The notes under the pieces were generated by a model, which saw only the letters and a list, made by a program, of their open reading frames with translations, was not told where the DNA came from and did no database searches. A DNA stretch of 64,000 nt from Hemerocallis citrina (Eukaryota; Streptophyta; Magnoliopsida; Asparagales; Asphodelaceae). This document shows, piece by piece, positions 1-10,560 of this stretch. Position 1 is the stretch's first letter. Each line of letters starts with the position of its first letter. Location of the stretch: positions 28,276,430-28,340,429 of the forward strand of contig CM030359.1 of assembly GCA_017893485.1 (NCBI GenBank), written 5' to 3'. The position numbers and the translations under genes were made by a program.

Positions 1-781
1 TTTCTCTCCACAATTCTAATTAAACATTGACTCCTGCTCTAGTCTCGTTCACTAAGACGGCATCATCGGCCAAAAGCATACACCACGGCACCCTCATCTT
101 GTATTACTCGCATCAATTAATCCATAACCAAAGTAAAGAGACAGGGGCTTAAAGCCGAACCTTGGTGTAAACCTATTGTAATAGGAAAATCATTGATGTC
201 TTCTGTGGCTGTTCTAATTGTGGTCGTTGCCCCTTTATACATATCCTTAATTACCTCAATATACCGAATAGTTACTCTTTTATTATTTAACACCCACTAT
301 ACTATGTAGATCTTTCTTATTCTCCCTATATTTTTTCATAAATTTTCTCAATACATAAATTGCTTTCATTGTTGACCTCCCAGGCATAAATCCAAACTGA
401 TTCTCACACTGTAGTTTCTAGTCTCAGTCTATGTTCGATCGCTCTCTCACAAATTTTCATCGTATGACTCATTAATTTAATCCCTCGGTAGTTGGAGCAA
501 CTTTGTATATCTCCTTTATTTTTATATATAGATACTAAAATATTTTTTCTCCATTCATCAGGCATCTTCTTAGTCCTCAAAATTTTATTAAATAATTTTG
601 TTAGCCAACCCACTCCTACATCCCCAAAACACTTCCAAACTTCAATGGGTAAATCATCTGGTCCTAAAGCTTTTCCTATTTTCATCCTCCTTAGAGCATT
701 TTGAACCTCCGAGGTCATAATTCTACGGAAAAATATATGCTTTCGACTCTCCCTCGAGTCCTCTATATTTATGTTGCCCAC
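1..781 (-). mobile_element. RTE-clade LINE fragment (reverse transcriptase)
   Basis: The minus strand encodes part of a non-LTR reverse transcriptase. From 781 downward it reads a finger/palm region with GKALGPDDLPIEVWK, then SNYRGIKLMSHTMK, then (in another frame) ENQFGFMPGRST near 410-370, ITIGLHQGSALSP near 180-130 and a LADD version of the catalytic box near 75-65. This motif order and wording are typical of plant RTE-clade LINEs rather than L1. The longest open stretch is 404-781 (125 codons); below it frameshifts and stops break the frame, so this is a pseudogene. It is 5'-truncated at about 781, where it abuts repeat sequence shared with the right arm of the inverted repeat, and its 3' end lies outside the window. 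Confidence 0.88.
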
Positions 782-904
782 AATATTTTAAGAGTATGTA
801 GACTTTTAATTAGTTTTATCTTTTAAATTAGATTTCGTGGCTTAAATTGAGTGAGAAGATTAGGTTCTAAACAATGTATTTTAAACCTGGATGATTATCA
901 TGTT
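782..904 (+). repeat. Left inverted-repeat arm, outer part
   Basis: This stretch, read on the plus strand, matches the reverse complement of about 9220-9345, including a common stretch around AATATTTTAAGAG and the run TTCTAAACAATGTATT. It is the outer 123 bases of a left arm interrupted at 904 by an L1-type LINE and resuming at 7399. The arm stops at 781 because an RTE LINE fragment abuts it, so the true end of the homology may lie left of the window. Confidence 0.8.
890..904. repeat. Target-site duplication of L1 LINE (3' side)
   Basis: The 15-base string gatgattatcatgtt occurs here and again at 7384-7398, exactly bracketing the LINE. Perfect 15-base duplications are typical of L1 target-primed insertion. 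A poly-A tail (T-run on the plus strand) starts directly next to it. Confidence 0.9.
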
Positions 905-1159
905 TTTTTTTATAAAAATATGACACCCGTCATCGCTTCATTAATGAGGATTAACGAAACAAAGTAGTACAAATAAACATAAAACCCGTGAGCATTATGC
1001 TCCACGTTACATCAAACTACCCTTAGGTAACACATAATCAAAATGTAGCAACAGTAATACATGAAGTAGCATCGAAAATAATACAAGTTCATCAAAATCA
1101 ATAAAGACAAACGTCCCGCAGTGACCAAGAGACATGCTTTCCCCCAATGTCCTGGACGG

Positions 1160-2059
1160 CTACTCTTCATTTAGCTTCAGCTTCTTCCTGGCTCCTGCAT
1201 ATCTTGCCCAATCATGAATTAGAAGAAAAATTTTATGCATTGAAGTTGAAAATCTATGTGTAGTATTTCGAAAGCATAAGTCGTTTCGGTCTAGCCATAG
1301 TCTCCATAAGGCAGCCGCTACTGCTATATCCCAGGCCTGTTTGTCCTCTATCCTGATTAGTTGTTCACTCCAATGTCCCCAAACGTCCCCAGTATACCTA
1401 GGACACTGCGTGCATCCAAATCCTCTACAGACTACTTCCCAAGTGAGTGCCGCCTTGCGGGACGTGAATAATAAGTGTAGTGTCTTCCTCCTCATCTAGA
1501 CAGGTATCGCACGTCACGGCAATATGCATGTTTCTTTTCCTAAGTTTAAGTTTTGATAGAATTGCGTCATTGTGCGCCAGCCAAAAAAAACTCTGACTTT
1601 AAGAGGAGCCTGTGTACCCCAGATTATTTTTTCCTCTTTACATCTAAATCCACCATCATTCAACCATCTGTACATTGACGAAACCGAAAAACATTTCGAT
1701 TCGTCAATGTTCCACCATCTTTCGTCAGTGTCATTGTTTGTTTTCCCGCCTTCAGCTTGGATAAACCTGTTTAACTCTTCGAACTAATGCACACTTTCGG
1801 CTGACGGATCGCTTGATACAATGAACCTAAGCTTCCCATTCTTCCAAACATCCGCCACTAGTGAGTCCTTGTCAGTTGTTGCTACCACTGCTTGCGGGAA
1901 GATATTTATAAGCGATCTGTTCCCGCACCACTTATCCTTCCAAAATCTAGTGTGTTTCCCGTTCCCAATCTTACACCTAGTGTTTAAGTTGAACATCTCC
2001 CTGTTTTGCGACTCCTTTCCAAAGTAACGAAACTTTTCCGAACGTGCTTCTTCCTCCAA
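1160..2059 (-). pseudogene. LINE ORF2 C-terminal (zf-RVT) region
   Basis: Two open stretches (1784-2059 and 1160-1495) in different frames encode the region after the reverse transcriptase of plant L1 elements. One contains the KIGNGKHTRFWKDKWCG motif preceding zf-RVT; the other has aromatic-rich text (ALWRLWLDRNDLCF) typical of the extreme C terminus. The frames are separated by stops, so the region is decayed. It continues the ORF2 encoded at 2139-3789. Confidence 0.8.
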
Positions 2060-2138
2060 AACGAGATTTTTTTCGCTTTCGAAATAGGTCGAATGAATAA
2101 CACCACCATCCTTTCCGTCGTTGATACATTTTTTCCCA

Positions 2139-3789
2139 TCATTTGCTCAGCAGTGCTCTATTCATATCATGCAAATTTTGAATCCCCAGCCCTCCGAATT
2201 CTCTTCTCTTGCAAACCCTGCCCCATTTGACCAAGTGAAACCCCTTGTTACCTTCATCAGTTCCTTTCCATAAAAATCGTCTTCTCAGTTCGTCAATCTT
2301 GTTGATCACCCATTTGGGTAATTCGTAGATCGACATTAAATAAAAAGGAATTCTAAGCACCGAGTTTAGGTTTAGCAGTGTAATCCTTCCCCTTAAAGAA
2401 AGGAATCGGCTCTTCCACCCTGCCAACTTCTTTGCAATCTTTTGGATTAATGGGATCCAGTCTTCTCTTAACAATGATCCTGACCTAATTAGCGTGCCTA
2501 AATATTTGATTAGGAATTCACCCCCCTCGCATCCTAAGATTGCGGTGATAGCGTTAACCGACATTGATAATCGGTCGCTGATCGGGATGACGCAGCTCTT
2601 ATTCAAGTTTACTTTCAAGCCCGACCACCCTTGGAAGCATGCCAAGGCAGCCTTAATAGCTACAACTTCTGCTTTAGCCCTACCAAACAATAGGGTGTCA
2701 TCAGCATATTGTAGAATTGTCATTGGCTGAGTAATTCCTTTAATCTCAACACCTTTGATGATGCTGTTCTCCTGCGCTCTCCTTATCATTTCAGCGAGAC
2801 CATCTGCTACGATTGCGAATAATAGTGATGATAGAGGATCTACCTGCCTGAGTCCCTTTTTGCACCTGATTTCTTTACCTTGCCACCCATTAACAAATAT
2901 ACTCGATTTCCCTCCTTGGACACAATTTAATCCACAGTCACCATTTCTCACCGAAGCCATTGAGTTTCAGTGCCTCGTCCAAACATTCCCAATGAACCGA
3001 GTCACAGGCCTTTTCAAAGTCCAACTTCAGTAGGAATCCATCTGCTTTACCTCTATTTCCCCTAAAGACTATCTCGTGGGCTGAAGCTATGCTATCCATA
3101 ATATCTCTTCCTCGTATGAAACAGTTCTGTGAGGGAGCCACCACCTCATCTAAATGTGGAGCCAATCTCTGCGCAAGCACTTTCGTTATAATTTTGAAGG
3201 AGCCATTTATCAAGCTAATAGGTCTGAGATCCTCAACCTTTTGGACATCGCGCTTCTTAGGGATCAGGGTAATATTGGCATAATTGATCCTATCCAGGTT
3301 AGTACTTCCGTCGTAGAGTTCTTTGAAGATGTTCATTAGATCCGCCTTGATAATTTGCCAAAAGATTTTGTAGAAGAAGATAGGTAGCCCATCTGGTCCC
3401 GGTGCCTTTTCCTGTCCAAGCTGCTTGATTGCATCGCGTACTTCTTCCGAAAATATATTTTCTATACCCTCGCTGCCATCTAATGTAGAGGAGCTCCACA
3501 TGTCCGGGGATAGAATGCATTTGTCTGAGCTCTTACTGCCGAGTAACTCGTGATATCTTCTGTCTAAATGCTCTCTGATAAGCCCATCGTTCTCTGTCCA
3601 GCTTCCATCGATGGACAATCCAGCTATGTGATTCTGTCTTCTTCCGTTTGCCACCTTGTGAAAGAATTTTGTGTTTGCATCACCTTCAGCCAGCCATTGA
3701 ACTCTCGACCGCTGCTTCCAATAGAGCTCCTCCATAGTCACTATATGCTGGATTTCTAATCTATCTCTTTCCATTTCGTCCTTTTCCAT
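2139..3789 (-). pseudogene. LINE ORF2 reverse transcriptase, frameshifted
   Basis: Two overlapping open stretches (2938-3789 and 2139-2960) together cover the reverse transcriptase. The upstream part has EKAPGPDGLP, LIPKKRDVQKVEDLRPISLI and the first catalytic aspartate block LKLDFEKACDSVHW, where most relatives have tyrosine in place of the cysteine. The downstream part has GLRQVDPLSSLLF and the catalytic YADD (ILQYADDTLLFG). The two stretches are in different frames and meet near 2940-2960, so one frameshift splits the enzyme. Family membership is clear; activity is excluded by the break and by damage elsewhere in the element. Confidence 0.9.
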
Positions 3790-4853
3790 TCCCGATAAAT
3801 CCCTCTTCTTGCATGGTTTCTAGCTCCTGTATCCTCTTACCTAGTTTCTCCCTTCTTAAGTTGGTGTCTCCAAGCTTCCATCTAGCCCAGCTTTTTAAAC
3901 TCCTACGCAGTCGCCTAGTCTTTTCCACCCAAATTCCTACGGCTGATGTTTCGATAGTCGGACCAGCCCACGACTCGTTGATTACCTCAGTCGTTTCGGT
4001 CATCGTTGTCCAAGATTTCTCAAATCTAAAAGGAAAAATCTTGCTTCTGGATACCTCACCGCAATCTATGACAAGTGGCAAGTGGTTGGATGTATATTTT
4101 GTTGTGGACTTCACTTTTGCTAAGGAAAAGCATCCTCCCAATCATTGGATACTAATACTCTATCTAGTTTTGCGAGAATTGAATTTCGTTGCATATTAAA
4201 CCAAGTGAATTTTCTGTCATTCATCTCTAGCTCCAGCAGCTCCAGGTCATCAATAGTTCTATTGAACATCTCCTGCTCGCTGCGACTGGGAACTCTGCCT
4301 CTATGTTTGTCTCAGTATCTAGTTATGTTGAAATCCCCTCCTATTACCCAAGGCTAGACCCATCTCTTTCTAATGTCTTTAATCTCCTGCCATAGTTCAT
4401 TCCGCCTTCTAGAGTCGTAAGGGCCATAAACACTAGTAACAACGTGCTCCCAATCGTCACTTCTTCTTAGTCTAATGGACACCGTGAATGACCCAATGTA
4501 ATCATCTAGAATCTCGAAGTCTTGAATCTGCCCCCACTACTATGCCACCTGAGAAACCCACCGCCGATTTAAATCTCCATTCAAAGTATCCCACCCATTT
4601 AAGACCCGTAAGATCTTGAATCGACGGATTCTCGATCCTAGTTTCCTGGAACCCACAAATTATGTATACCATTAACACGAATTAAATGTCACCTAACTCC
4701 CCCCCCCCTCCGGGTAGTCCCTACCCTTAAGCAATTGGCACCCCCGATTCGCCTCTAATGATAGCTACATTCACTAATTGTTCCGCTCTATTGGATCCCA
4801 TGGCTAGACCGTAAAGACTAGCAAAATAAATAAGTGAATCATCATTTAAAGAA
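3790..4853 (-). pseudogene. LINE ORF2 endonuclease region, decayed
   Basis: Translation of the minus strand in shifting frames gives fragments of an exonuclease-endonuclease-phosphatase domain: QETR near 4650, SVYGPYDSRRRNELW near 4430, and VIGGDFN near 4340. These are hallmark motifs of the LINE apurinic-type endonuclease, here with several stops and frameshifts between them. The segment 3761-4141 is open and links to the reverse transcriptase. A C-run at about 4699-4708 lies at the boundary with ORF1. Confidence 0.75.
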
Positions 4854-6399
4854 TTAAACTGAGAAATCAGGTTTAGGAATACCTCCATCTACCGTATTCT
4901 GGGCCGAAACTTTACGAGATGTCTTGATTAGCCCATCCTGAGTCGTTTCTTGTATTCCCCCTTTGACCAAAAGACGCTTTCCCTTCCTCTGATACTCTGT
5001 GAAATTCTTGCTACTGCTGCTGCAAACACTTCCCAATACTTCTTTGTCTCCATCTTTTGTTTCTGTTTCCGAGATTACGTTGTCTTCTCGCACCCCGTCT
5101 AGAGCTCCAATAATTCCCCCGACAGAATCCGGGTCGGTCAACTGTTGGACTACTGCCAACGGAAGATAGCTGTTGTTAATTGTAGGTATCTGTTGTGCTC
5201 CGTCGTCTATGATGGGCTTTGTCACCAAACCTGTATCTCCCAAAAGCTCAGGAGCAACTTGGACAACTTCGTTAACGGGCTTTGACCCAAGTAGGGTTGA
5301 GTGCTTGTTGCTGATTAGGGTCTTCATAGCCATTTTGACAGACTCCTCAATCTCATTTTTCGAAAATTGAAGCCACCCCTCATTAACTAGGCCCAAGTCC
5401 CTACTAATCTCTAGCCCATGACTGTCAAAATTTTTCAAAATTCCCCCTTTTACGGTAGTCTTCAGAGAAGAGGTCCCTTCGCCGCAAGTAGTCAAATCGA
5501 CTTCTGCCGCTCTTAACAACCTGTCACATCCTGCAATTCTCGTACCTTTTGTCCCATCCTCAATCGAATCATTCGTATGGCCTGTCGTTGGCTTGCAGAT
5601 GTATGGCTCCTTCACCACTTCACATCCAGCTGGCAGTGGACCCCACCCGTGGCTTCTTTTTTTGAGATGAACGGTTCGTAGGATGAATGGAGATGGCGAA
5701 CGGCTTGGATGGGATCTTCATCAGATCTGAAGATGGGAGGCCGAGATTCGTCGAAGTCAGATCGTGTGGCTGTACTTCGTCTTCTACCTCCAGCTCTGCA
5801 TCCCCGCCGTCGAAAGCCCCTTCTTCCGATGCCTCGAAACCTCGAAACGAAACGATTTTTTTCGCCTCGACGATCACTTTTACTTCATAAACTTCATTTT
5901 CGAAGTCAGTGATCACCTTGGACGGGATAGAAGCCCTGTTAGCGACGCCGATTCGTAGCCGAGCGTATTGTCTGCATGAGTGCGTGAGAGTCCCCTTGTC
6001 AATCTCGTGCAACATACCGAAGCTTCGAATGATGTTTTGAAATCCAGAATGTACCCAACAGTGAAATGGCAGGTTGTAGAGTCGTATCCATAATAGCGTT
6101 AGCGACTCAGCCTTGAGCGCTCCATGTTGCCGAGACCAAGGAATGAATGTGACGAAGAACTCCATCCCCTGAGAGTCCTTACCCTCAATCCCCTTCAGTC
6201 TCACCGTCTCTGCCGCCAATTCTTCGTCATTGCAATGTAGGAAGAAGCAGTTGTTGGCTAACTCTTGAACCACCCATGTGGGCTTGGTAGAAGGCACAAG
6301 CACGGCTGACAGCAGCTCTGAAATGTCCTTAACGTCGGGATTGCCAGTAAGAGATCTCGCCAGAATACAATTGTTGTACCTCTTTTCGAAGTCCGCCAT
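4854..6399 (-). pseudogene. LINE ORF1, DUF4283-like, one frameshift
   Basis: Two abutting open stretches. The first (5620-6399, 259 codons from an ATG at 6399) resembles the DUF4283 region of plant L1 ORF1 proteins, with LWIRLYNLPFHCWV and an ARLRIGVA strand. It ends at a TGA near 5620. A second open stretch (4854-5618) follows in another frame with no gap, so a single-base shift near 5620 probably split one ORF of about 510 codons. The product is expected to be the nucleic-acid-binding ORF1 protein of the LINE. Confidence 0.72.
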
Positions 6400-6436
6400 T
6401 AATGGCGTCGGAGTAATTGTGGCGTGAATAACCTTC

Positions 6437-7237
6437 CTATCGCCAGCGGAGCTCTCCTGCGTCTTGCTTGTTGCAGGCGAGTGAATTAGCCGCGATCAGA
6501 GTTTCTTTAGAGGTCGATGCGGCGTTGGATCTTTTCTTTGGGCAGGCCGTTGAGATATGGCCGGAGGCTCTGCAGACGTAACAGAACCAATCATTCTTGC
6601 AATTGGTGATCGAATGGCCCATTTTTGCGCATTTGTGGCAGTTCTGGCGCCCCTCTAACTTCCGATCGGCCGATGAATTGGCGCTCTTGCTAGCTTTCCG
6701 CGTCTTCCTCGACTTGACCAATATCCACTCGTCGTCTTCATCCTCCCTTTTCCTGAGCATCTCTTGCTCCAGAGAAGGCATCCGACGCTGAAGTGACTGC
6801 TCGTGCTCGACAGTGCTTCTAGGATCGCCTCTAGTCATCTCCACGAACGTTCTCCTCTTGCTCTCTACTTGCCTTGTTCCCTGGATCCGCCTCTCCGGCA
6901 AAGTCTGCTGCTCACTCATTGCAGTCCTGCCTCCTATCGTCCTCTGGCCTTCATTGTGCTCCCAGTTCCTCCTACTACGAAACCCTCGCCCACTTGCATC
7001 GCCTACCCGAGCTCTATGCCCTGTAGGTGAGTGAGGTGAGCTCCTCCATGTTCTGCTCCAATCGTGCTGCTGCTCACCGTGCCTCTTGCTCACCCTTGGA
7101 GCCTTCTCCTCTTCCCTCCCCCGCTTTGGCATCGACGAAGACCCACGCTCGCGACTTTTACCTAGCTTACTGGAGTGGTGTTGGGAGGTGGGGTAGTGAT
7201 GGTTGGTGGAGGGATGCTGAGTTCGCATGGTTCGCAT
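6437..7237 (-). CDS. LINE 5' ORF with two CCHC zinc knuckles
   Basis: A 266-codon frame that begins about 146 bases inside the 5' end of the LINE and ends 38 bases before the DUF4283 ORF, in a different frame. The N-terminal two thirds is arginine-, serine- and glutamine-rich and very basic. Near residues 196-240 it has two perfect CX2CX4HX4C knuckles, CHKCAKMGHSITNC and CYVCRASGHISTAC. It is expected to bind the LINE RNA. In most plant L1 elements the knuckle follows DUF4283; here it precedes it on a separate open frame, so either the order is unusual for this family or it reflects a frameshift in an originally single ORF. Confidence 0.75.
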   Translation of the reverse strand: MRTMRTQHPSTNHHYPTSQHHSSKLGKSRERGSSSMPKRGREEEKAPRVSKRHGEQQHDWSRTWRSSPHSPTGHRARVGDASGRGFRSRRNWEHNEGQRTIGGRTAMSEQQTLPERRIQGTRQVESKRRTFVEMTRGDPRSTVEHEQSLQRRMPSLEQEMLRKREDEDDEWILVKSRKTRKASKSANSSADRKLEGRQNCHKCAKMGHSITNCKNDWFCYVCRASGHISTACPKKRSNAASTSKETLIAANSLACNKQDAGELRWR

Positions 7238-7383
7238 GGTGGAGTCCTGATAAAGTAATTATAAAATCACTTTAATATATCTTAGTTGTTGCTTCAATTA
7301 TTTATTGAAAAATAAAATAACTAAATTAAGGAAATATAGCTCATATGAAGTTCCCTTCTTTCGGCTTTTTCATCAACTTTTCT

Positions 7384-7398
7384 GATGATTATCATGTT
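7384..7398. repeat. Target-site duplication of L1 LINE (5' side)
   Basis: Second copy of gatgattatcatgtt, identical to 890-904, marking the 5' boundary of the LINE. Confidence 0.9.
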
Positions 7399-8248
7399 GT
7401 TATTATCTTTGTTAGACATCATGTTGTTATTATTAAATGCTAGTGAGGAATTGATCTAGTATTTTTATCAAGCCCAAATGATTTATAGTGATTTAACCCA
7501 AGAGTGCTAGCCCATATAGAGTGCTAGCCCATATAGGAGCTTGGCCCATTGTATTTAATGAATCAAAACAGTGAAATAATTGGTCTGGCCCATTAACCTA
7601 GCCCAAATAGAATTCTATAATTTACTTTAAACTGCAGTTTTGCATAAAGACCCCTGGAAAGTACAGATCAGCATTTAGGTTCCCGATTGTTGCAAATACA
7701 GAATTACAAAAAGGACCCAGAACTGCTACTAGACCCTTGACTGAATAATGTAATTGCAAAATGCACCCCTGTAAGGTGCAGAAATGCAGAAAACACCCTA
7801 TAGTTCATAGCAGCTGTTGTTTTAATTTTGTTAGTGCAATAAAACCCTGTTTAAGCGTTGTTTTGCAAATAAAACCCTAAGGATTAGGAAATTGCATCTT
7901 GTGAGAGATAGTAGTGCATGTGTTGTATGCTAAGTTAGATGGTATGTATTCTATAGGTTGTACGCAAGATCGGGAAGTGAAAAGAGGAGAGTTTGTGTGC
8001 ATTATTTTCGTAATTTACTTTCTAAAGTATAAATGATAAACTGCTCAGTGTAGTTCAAGTGACTGATGTGTTCATCTTTTATTTTCTGAAGTATCTAAAT
8101 ATGGAATCAAACAGTGCTTGCCTTCTAATATAAATTAAGTGATAAATTGTTTGCGTAGTTAATGAATGAATGTATGTTGTCCTATCTATCATGAATAGTG
8201 TGATTGTGAAATGGTGTTATGTTATTTGACACTAAGGCGTCCACACAA
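7399..8248 (+). repeat. Left inverted-repeat arm, inner part
   Basis: Reads as a diverged reverse complement of about 8276-9220. Shared blocks include the segment ending AAATGCTAGTGAGGAATTGA, the GCCCA-rich stretch, the TTTGCA-containing block near 7630-7870, and the innermost AAATGGTGTTATGTTATTTG. A 17-base tandem duplication (agtgctagcccatatag) at 7505-7538 is private to this arm. No coding potential is seen. Confidence 0.85.
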
Positions 8249-8275
8249 TATTACAGTAAAGTATCACAACCAAGT

Positions 8276-9345
8276 GAGTCATCAAATAACATAACACCAT
8301 TTCACATCTAAGCTGTTAAGATCGGTTTTCGGAACTACTATTAATTAATCACCATTAGTCGGCGATTTTTCCGATTAATCGTTGTAGGAACTAATCGGAC
8401 CTAAACCGATTACCGAATAATCGCTAATTTTCGATTTTAACGGCTTAGTTTCACATAGTCAAACTATTCCTGGTAGATAGAATAACATACATTCATGCAT
8501 TAACTACACACAATATATCACTTAATTTATATTATAAGGCAAACACTTGTTTGATTCCCATATTTAGATATTTAAGAAAATAAAAGTTTCGCACATAATT
8601 TATCAATCACTTGAACTACACAACATTTTATCATTTATACTTTAGAAAGTAATCTAGGGAAAGAATGCACACAAACTCACCTCTTTTTCCGCTTTCCGAT
8701 CTTGCGTACAACCTAAGAATAATACATCTAAATTAGCATTCAACACATGCACTCCTATCTCTCACATGATGCAATTTCCAAATCCTTAGGGTTCTAGTCG
8801 CAAAACAGCACTTGAAACAGCAGTTGCTATGAACTAAGGGTGTGTTCTGCATTTTTGCACATTACAGGGTGCATTCTGCAATTACATTATTCAATTATGG
8901 GTCTATTAGCAGTTCTGGGTCCTTTTTGTAATTCTGTATTTGCATATTAACCTAGAAAGTATAAATCTGCAACAGTCAGAGACCTAAATGCATATTTGTA
9001 CTTTTCAGGGATCTTTCTGCAAAACTGCAGTTTAAAATAAATTCCAGAATTCTATTTGGGCTAGGTTAATAGACCAGGCCAACTATTTCATTGTTTTAAT
9101 TCATTAGATACAATGAGCCAAGCTTCTATATAGACTAGCCCGCTTGGGTTAAATACCATAAATCATTTGGGCTTGTTAAATATACAAAATCAATTCCTCA
9201 CTAGCATTTAATAATAACAACATGGTAATCATCTATGTTTAGAATACATTGTTTAGAACCTAATATTCTCGCTCAATTTAAGCTACGGATTCTCATTTAA
9301 AGGACAAAACTAATTAAAGGTCTAGCTACTCTTAAAATATTCCAC
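8276..9345 (-). repeat. Right inverted-repeat arm
   Basis: Diverged inverted copy of 782-904 plus 7399-8248, separated from it by a spacer of about 25-50 bases (8230-8281). The homology ends near 9345 only because the left arm is cut there; on the right side the same sequence runs on without a break to 10205. The arm contains a 141-bp MITE absent from the left arm. Confidence 0.85.
8308..8448. mobile_element. 141-bp hAT-like MITE
   Basis: This segment interrupts the right arm and is absent from the left arm at the same point. It starts CTAAGCTGTTAAGATCG and ends CGATTTTAACGGCTTAG, giving near-perfect terminal inverted repeats of 17 bases. It is flanked by a perfect 8-base duplication, tttcacat, at 8300-8307 and 8449-8456. 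The 8-base duplication points to hAT-type mobilisation. It is too short to encode protein. Confidence 0.88.
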
Positions 9346-10239
9346 AACTTAATAGATCCATCACTATGGCACAATTCAAATATAGGATCAACCAAAATCA
9401 TTTGGGGTCAACATGGGTTTTATAATAAATTATTATTCAAAATAACACCACTAGAGTTCTATGGCTTTTAATATTCAATAGGCGGTCAACTAATAATTTA
9501 GTCAGTCAACTGAGGGTCCAAATAAACTTTTCCAAGTCCAAATAAAAAGCCACTATAGTTCATCTTCTTCTTTCTCTTCTTCGAACAAAGCCCATCTCTC
9601 TTTCTTACCGGGTTGAGTCGGCTCCGAATTTGGGTCAGCACTTGGGGACACTTACCAGAGAGAAGTTGATGCCAGCGACTAGCCTCCGGTGAGTCTCCAA
9701 CAAATCAATTATCAAAAGCTTTCAAATAAAAAACAAATCTTTCTTTCTTTCTTTTCATGGGTTCAATTAAAACTAGGTTACCATTTGGATCTATATGCAT
9801 GCACAGCCACACCAAATACTATCTATTACTAAATAATAATAAAAAACTCTATTTTATTTACCAAAGAAAGGGAGCGGCCGAAACACCAATTCTCTTCACC
9901 AGAAACCGTCGATCTCAATCGCCTCCTTTCCACTGCTTGCAAAGATCCGAAAATTGGATCTAAGAAAGCTATAGGGGGTGTATATATAGGAGTGGAGGTT
10001 GTTAATACCATCAATATTAATCCCTATCTCCAAACCCCTCAAACTTATCCTTTTTAACTCTTTTTCGATTCTGAATTTATCAAATCTCATCACAAAATCA
10101 CTCTAAATTATGTTCAAAAACTGAAATTTATCAATAAATCCATTCAAACCTCAATTGTAGGGGGAAACACGGTCTTACCCGTGTGGAAAAATGTGGGGTG
10201 TTACATTTGGTAATCTCCGTCTTTATACTTATACCAAAC

Positions 10240-10560
10240 TATGAAAAGTCTTTTCCACTAGGCTAAAACTTCGAAGATGTAGAAGGGTTATGAAAAATTG
10301 CACTTGTATTCTAACACGCCCCTCTCAGGTCGATGGCCCATTTTTTATGGGTCCAAGAAACAAGATAAATGCCCAACAAATTGTCGGCCGGGACCTGGAT
10401 ATGCGAAAGGAAATCTATTCTTTTTTTTAATTCCGCAATAAATAAATGGACCTAGCAAGATTTGAACCGTGGATGCTCTGATACCATACGAATCCCTGCC
10501 ACTAGGCTAAAACTTAGAAATTGTAGAAGGGTTGAAGGAAATTGCACTTGTACACATACA
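10240..10560 (-). mobile_element. TRIM-like miniature LTR element
   Basis: On the minus strand a roughly 75-base repeat (10488-10560) is followed by a perfect initiator-Met primer-binding site, TGGTATCAGAGC (complement of 10475-10486), an internal region of about 150 bases without coding capacity, a purine tract next to 10317-10327, and a second copy of the repeat (about 10240-10316). Both repeats share AAGTTTTAGCCTAGTGG and a related opening TGT...ACAAGTGCAATTT. Size and layout fit a terminal-repeat retrotransposon in miniature. The copies have diverged and the outer boundaries are approximate. Confidence 0.65.

Larger units (their letters stand above)
905..7383 (-). mobile_element. L1-type LINE, near full length, inactivated
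   Basis: A 6.48-kb non-LTR retrotransposon on the minus strand. From 5' (7383) to 3' (905) it has a short leader, a CCHC zinc-knuckle ORF, a DUF4283-like ORF1 region, an apurinic-type endonuclease region, a reverse transcriptase with YADD and a C-terminal zf-RVT region, then a 3' region ending in an A-rich tail (905-917 on the plus strand). It is bracketed by perfect 15-base duplications at 890-904 and 7384-7398, so both ends are defined and it is not noticeably 5'-truncated. Frameshifts and stops in ORF1, endonuclease and reverse transcriptase make it non-functional. It sits inside one arm of a large inverted repeat and is therefore younger than that arm. Confidence 0.92.
8276..10205 (-). 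repeat. LTR-like sequence (LTR E), minus orientation
   Basis: On the minus strand it starts TGTAACACCCCACATTTTT, the same kind of opening as LTRs A and B at the other end of the window, and runs leftward through a UTR-like purine/pyrimidine-rich stretch (9540-9700) into the right inverted-repeat arm. No matching 3' LTR end, primer-binding site or pol sequence is found, so this is inferred to be a truncated solo LTR. The left arm would then be a partial second copy in opposite orientation. Confidence 0.5.
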
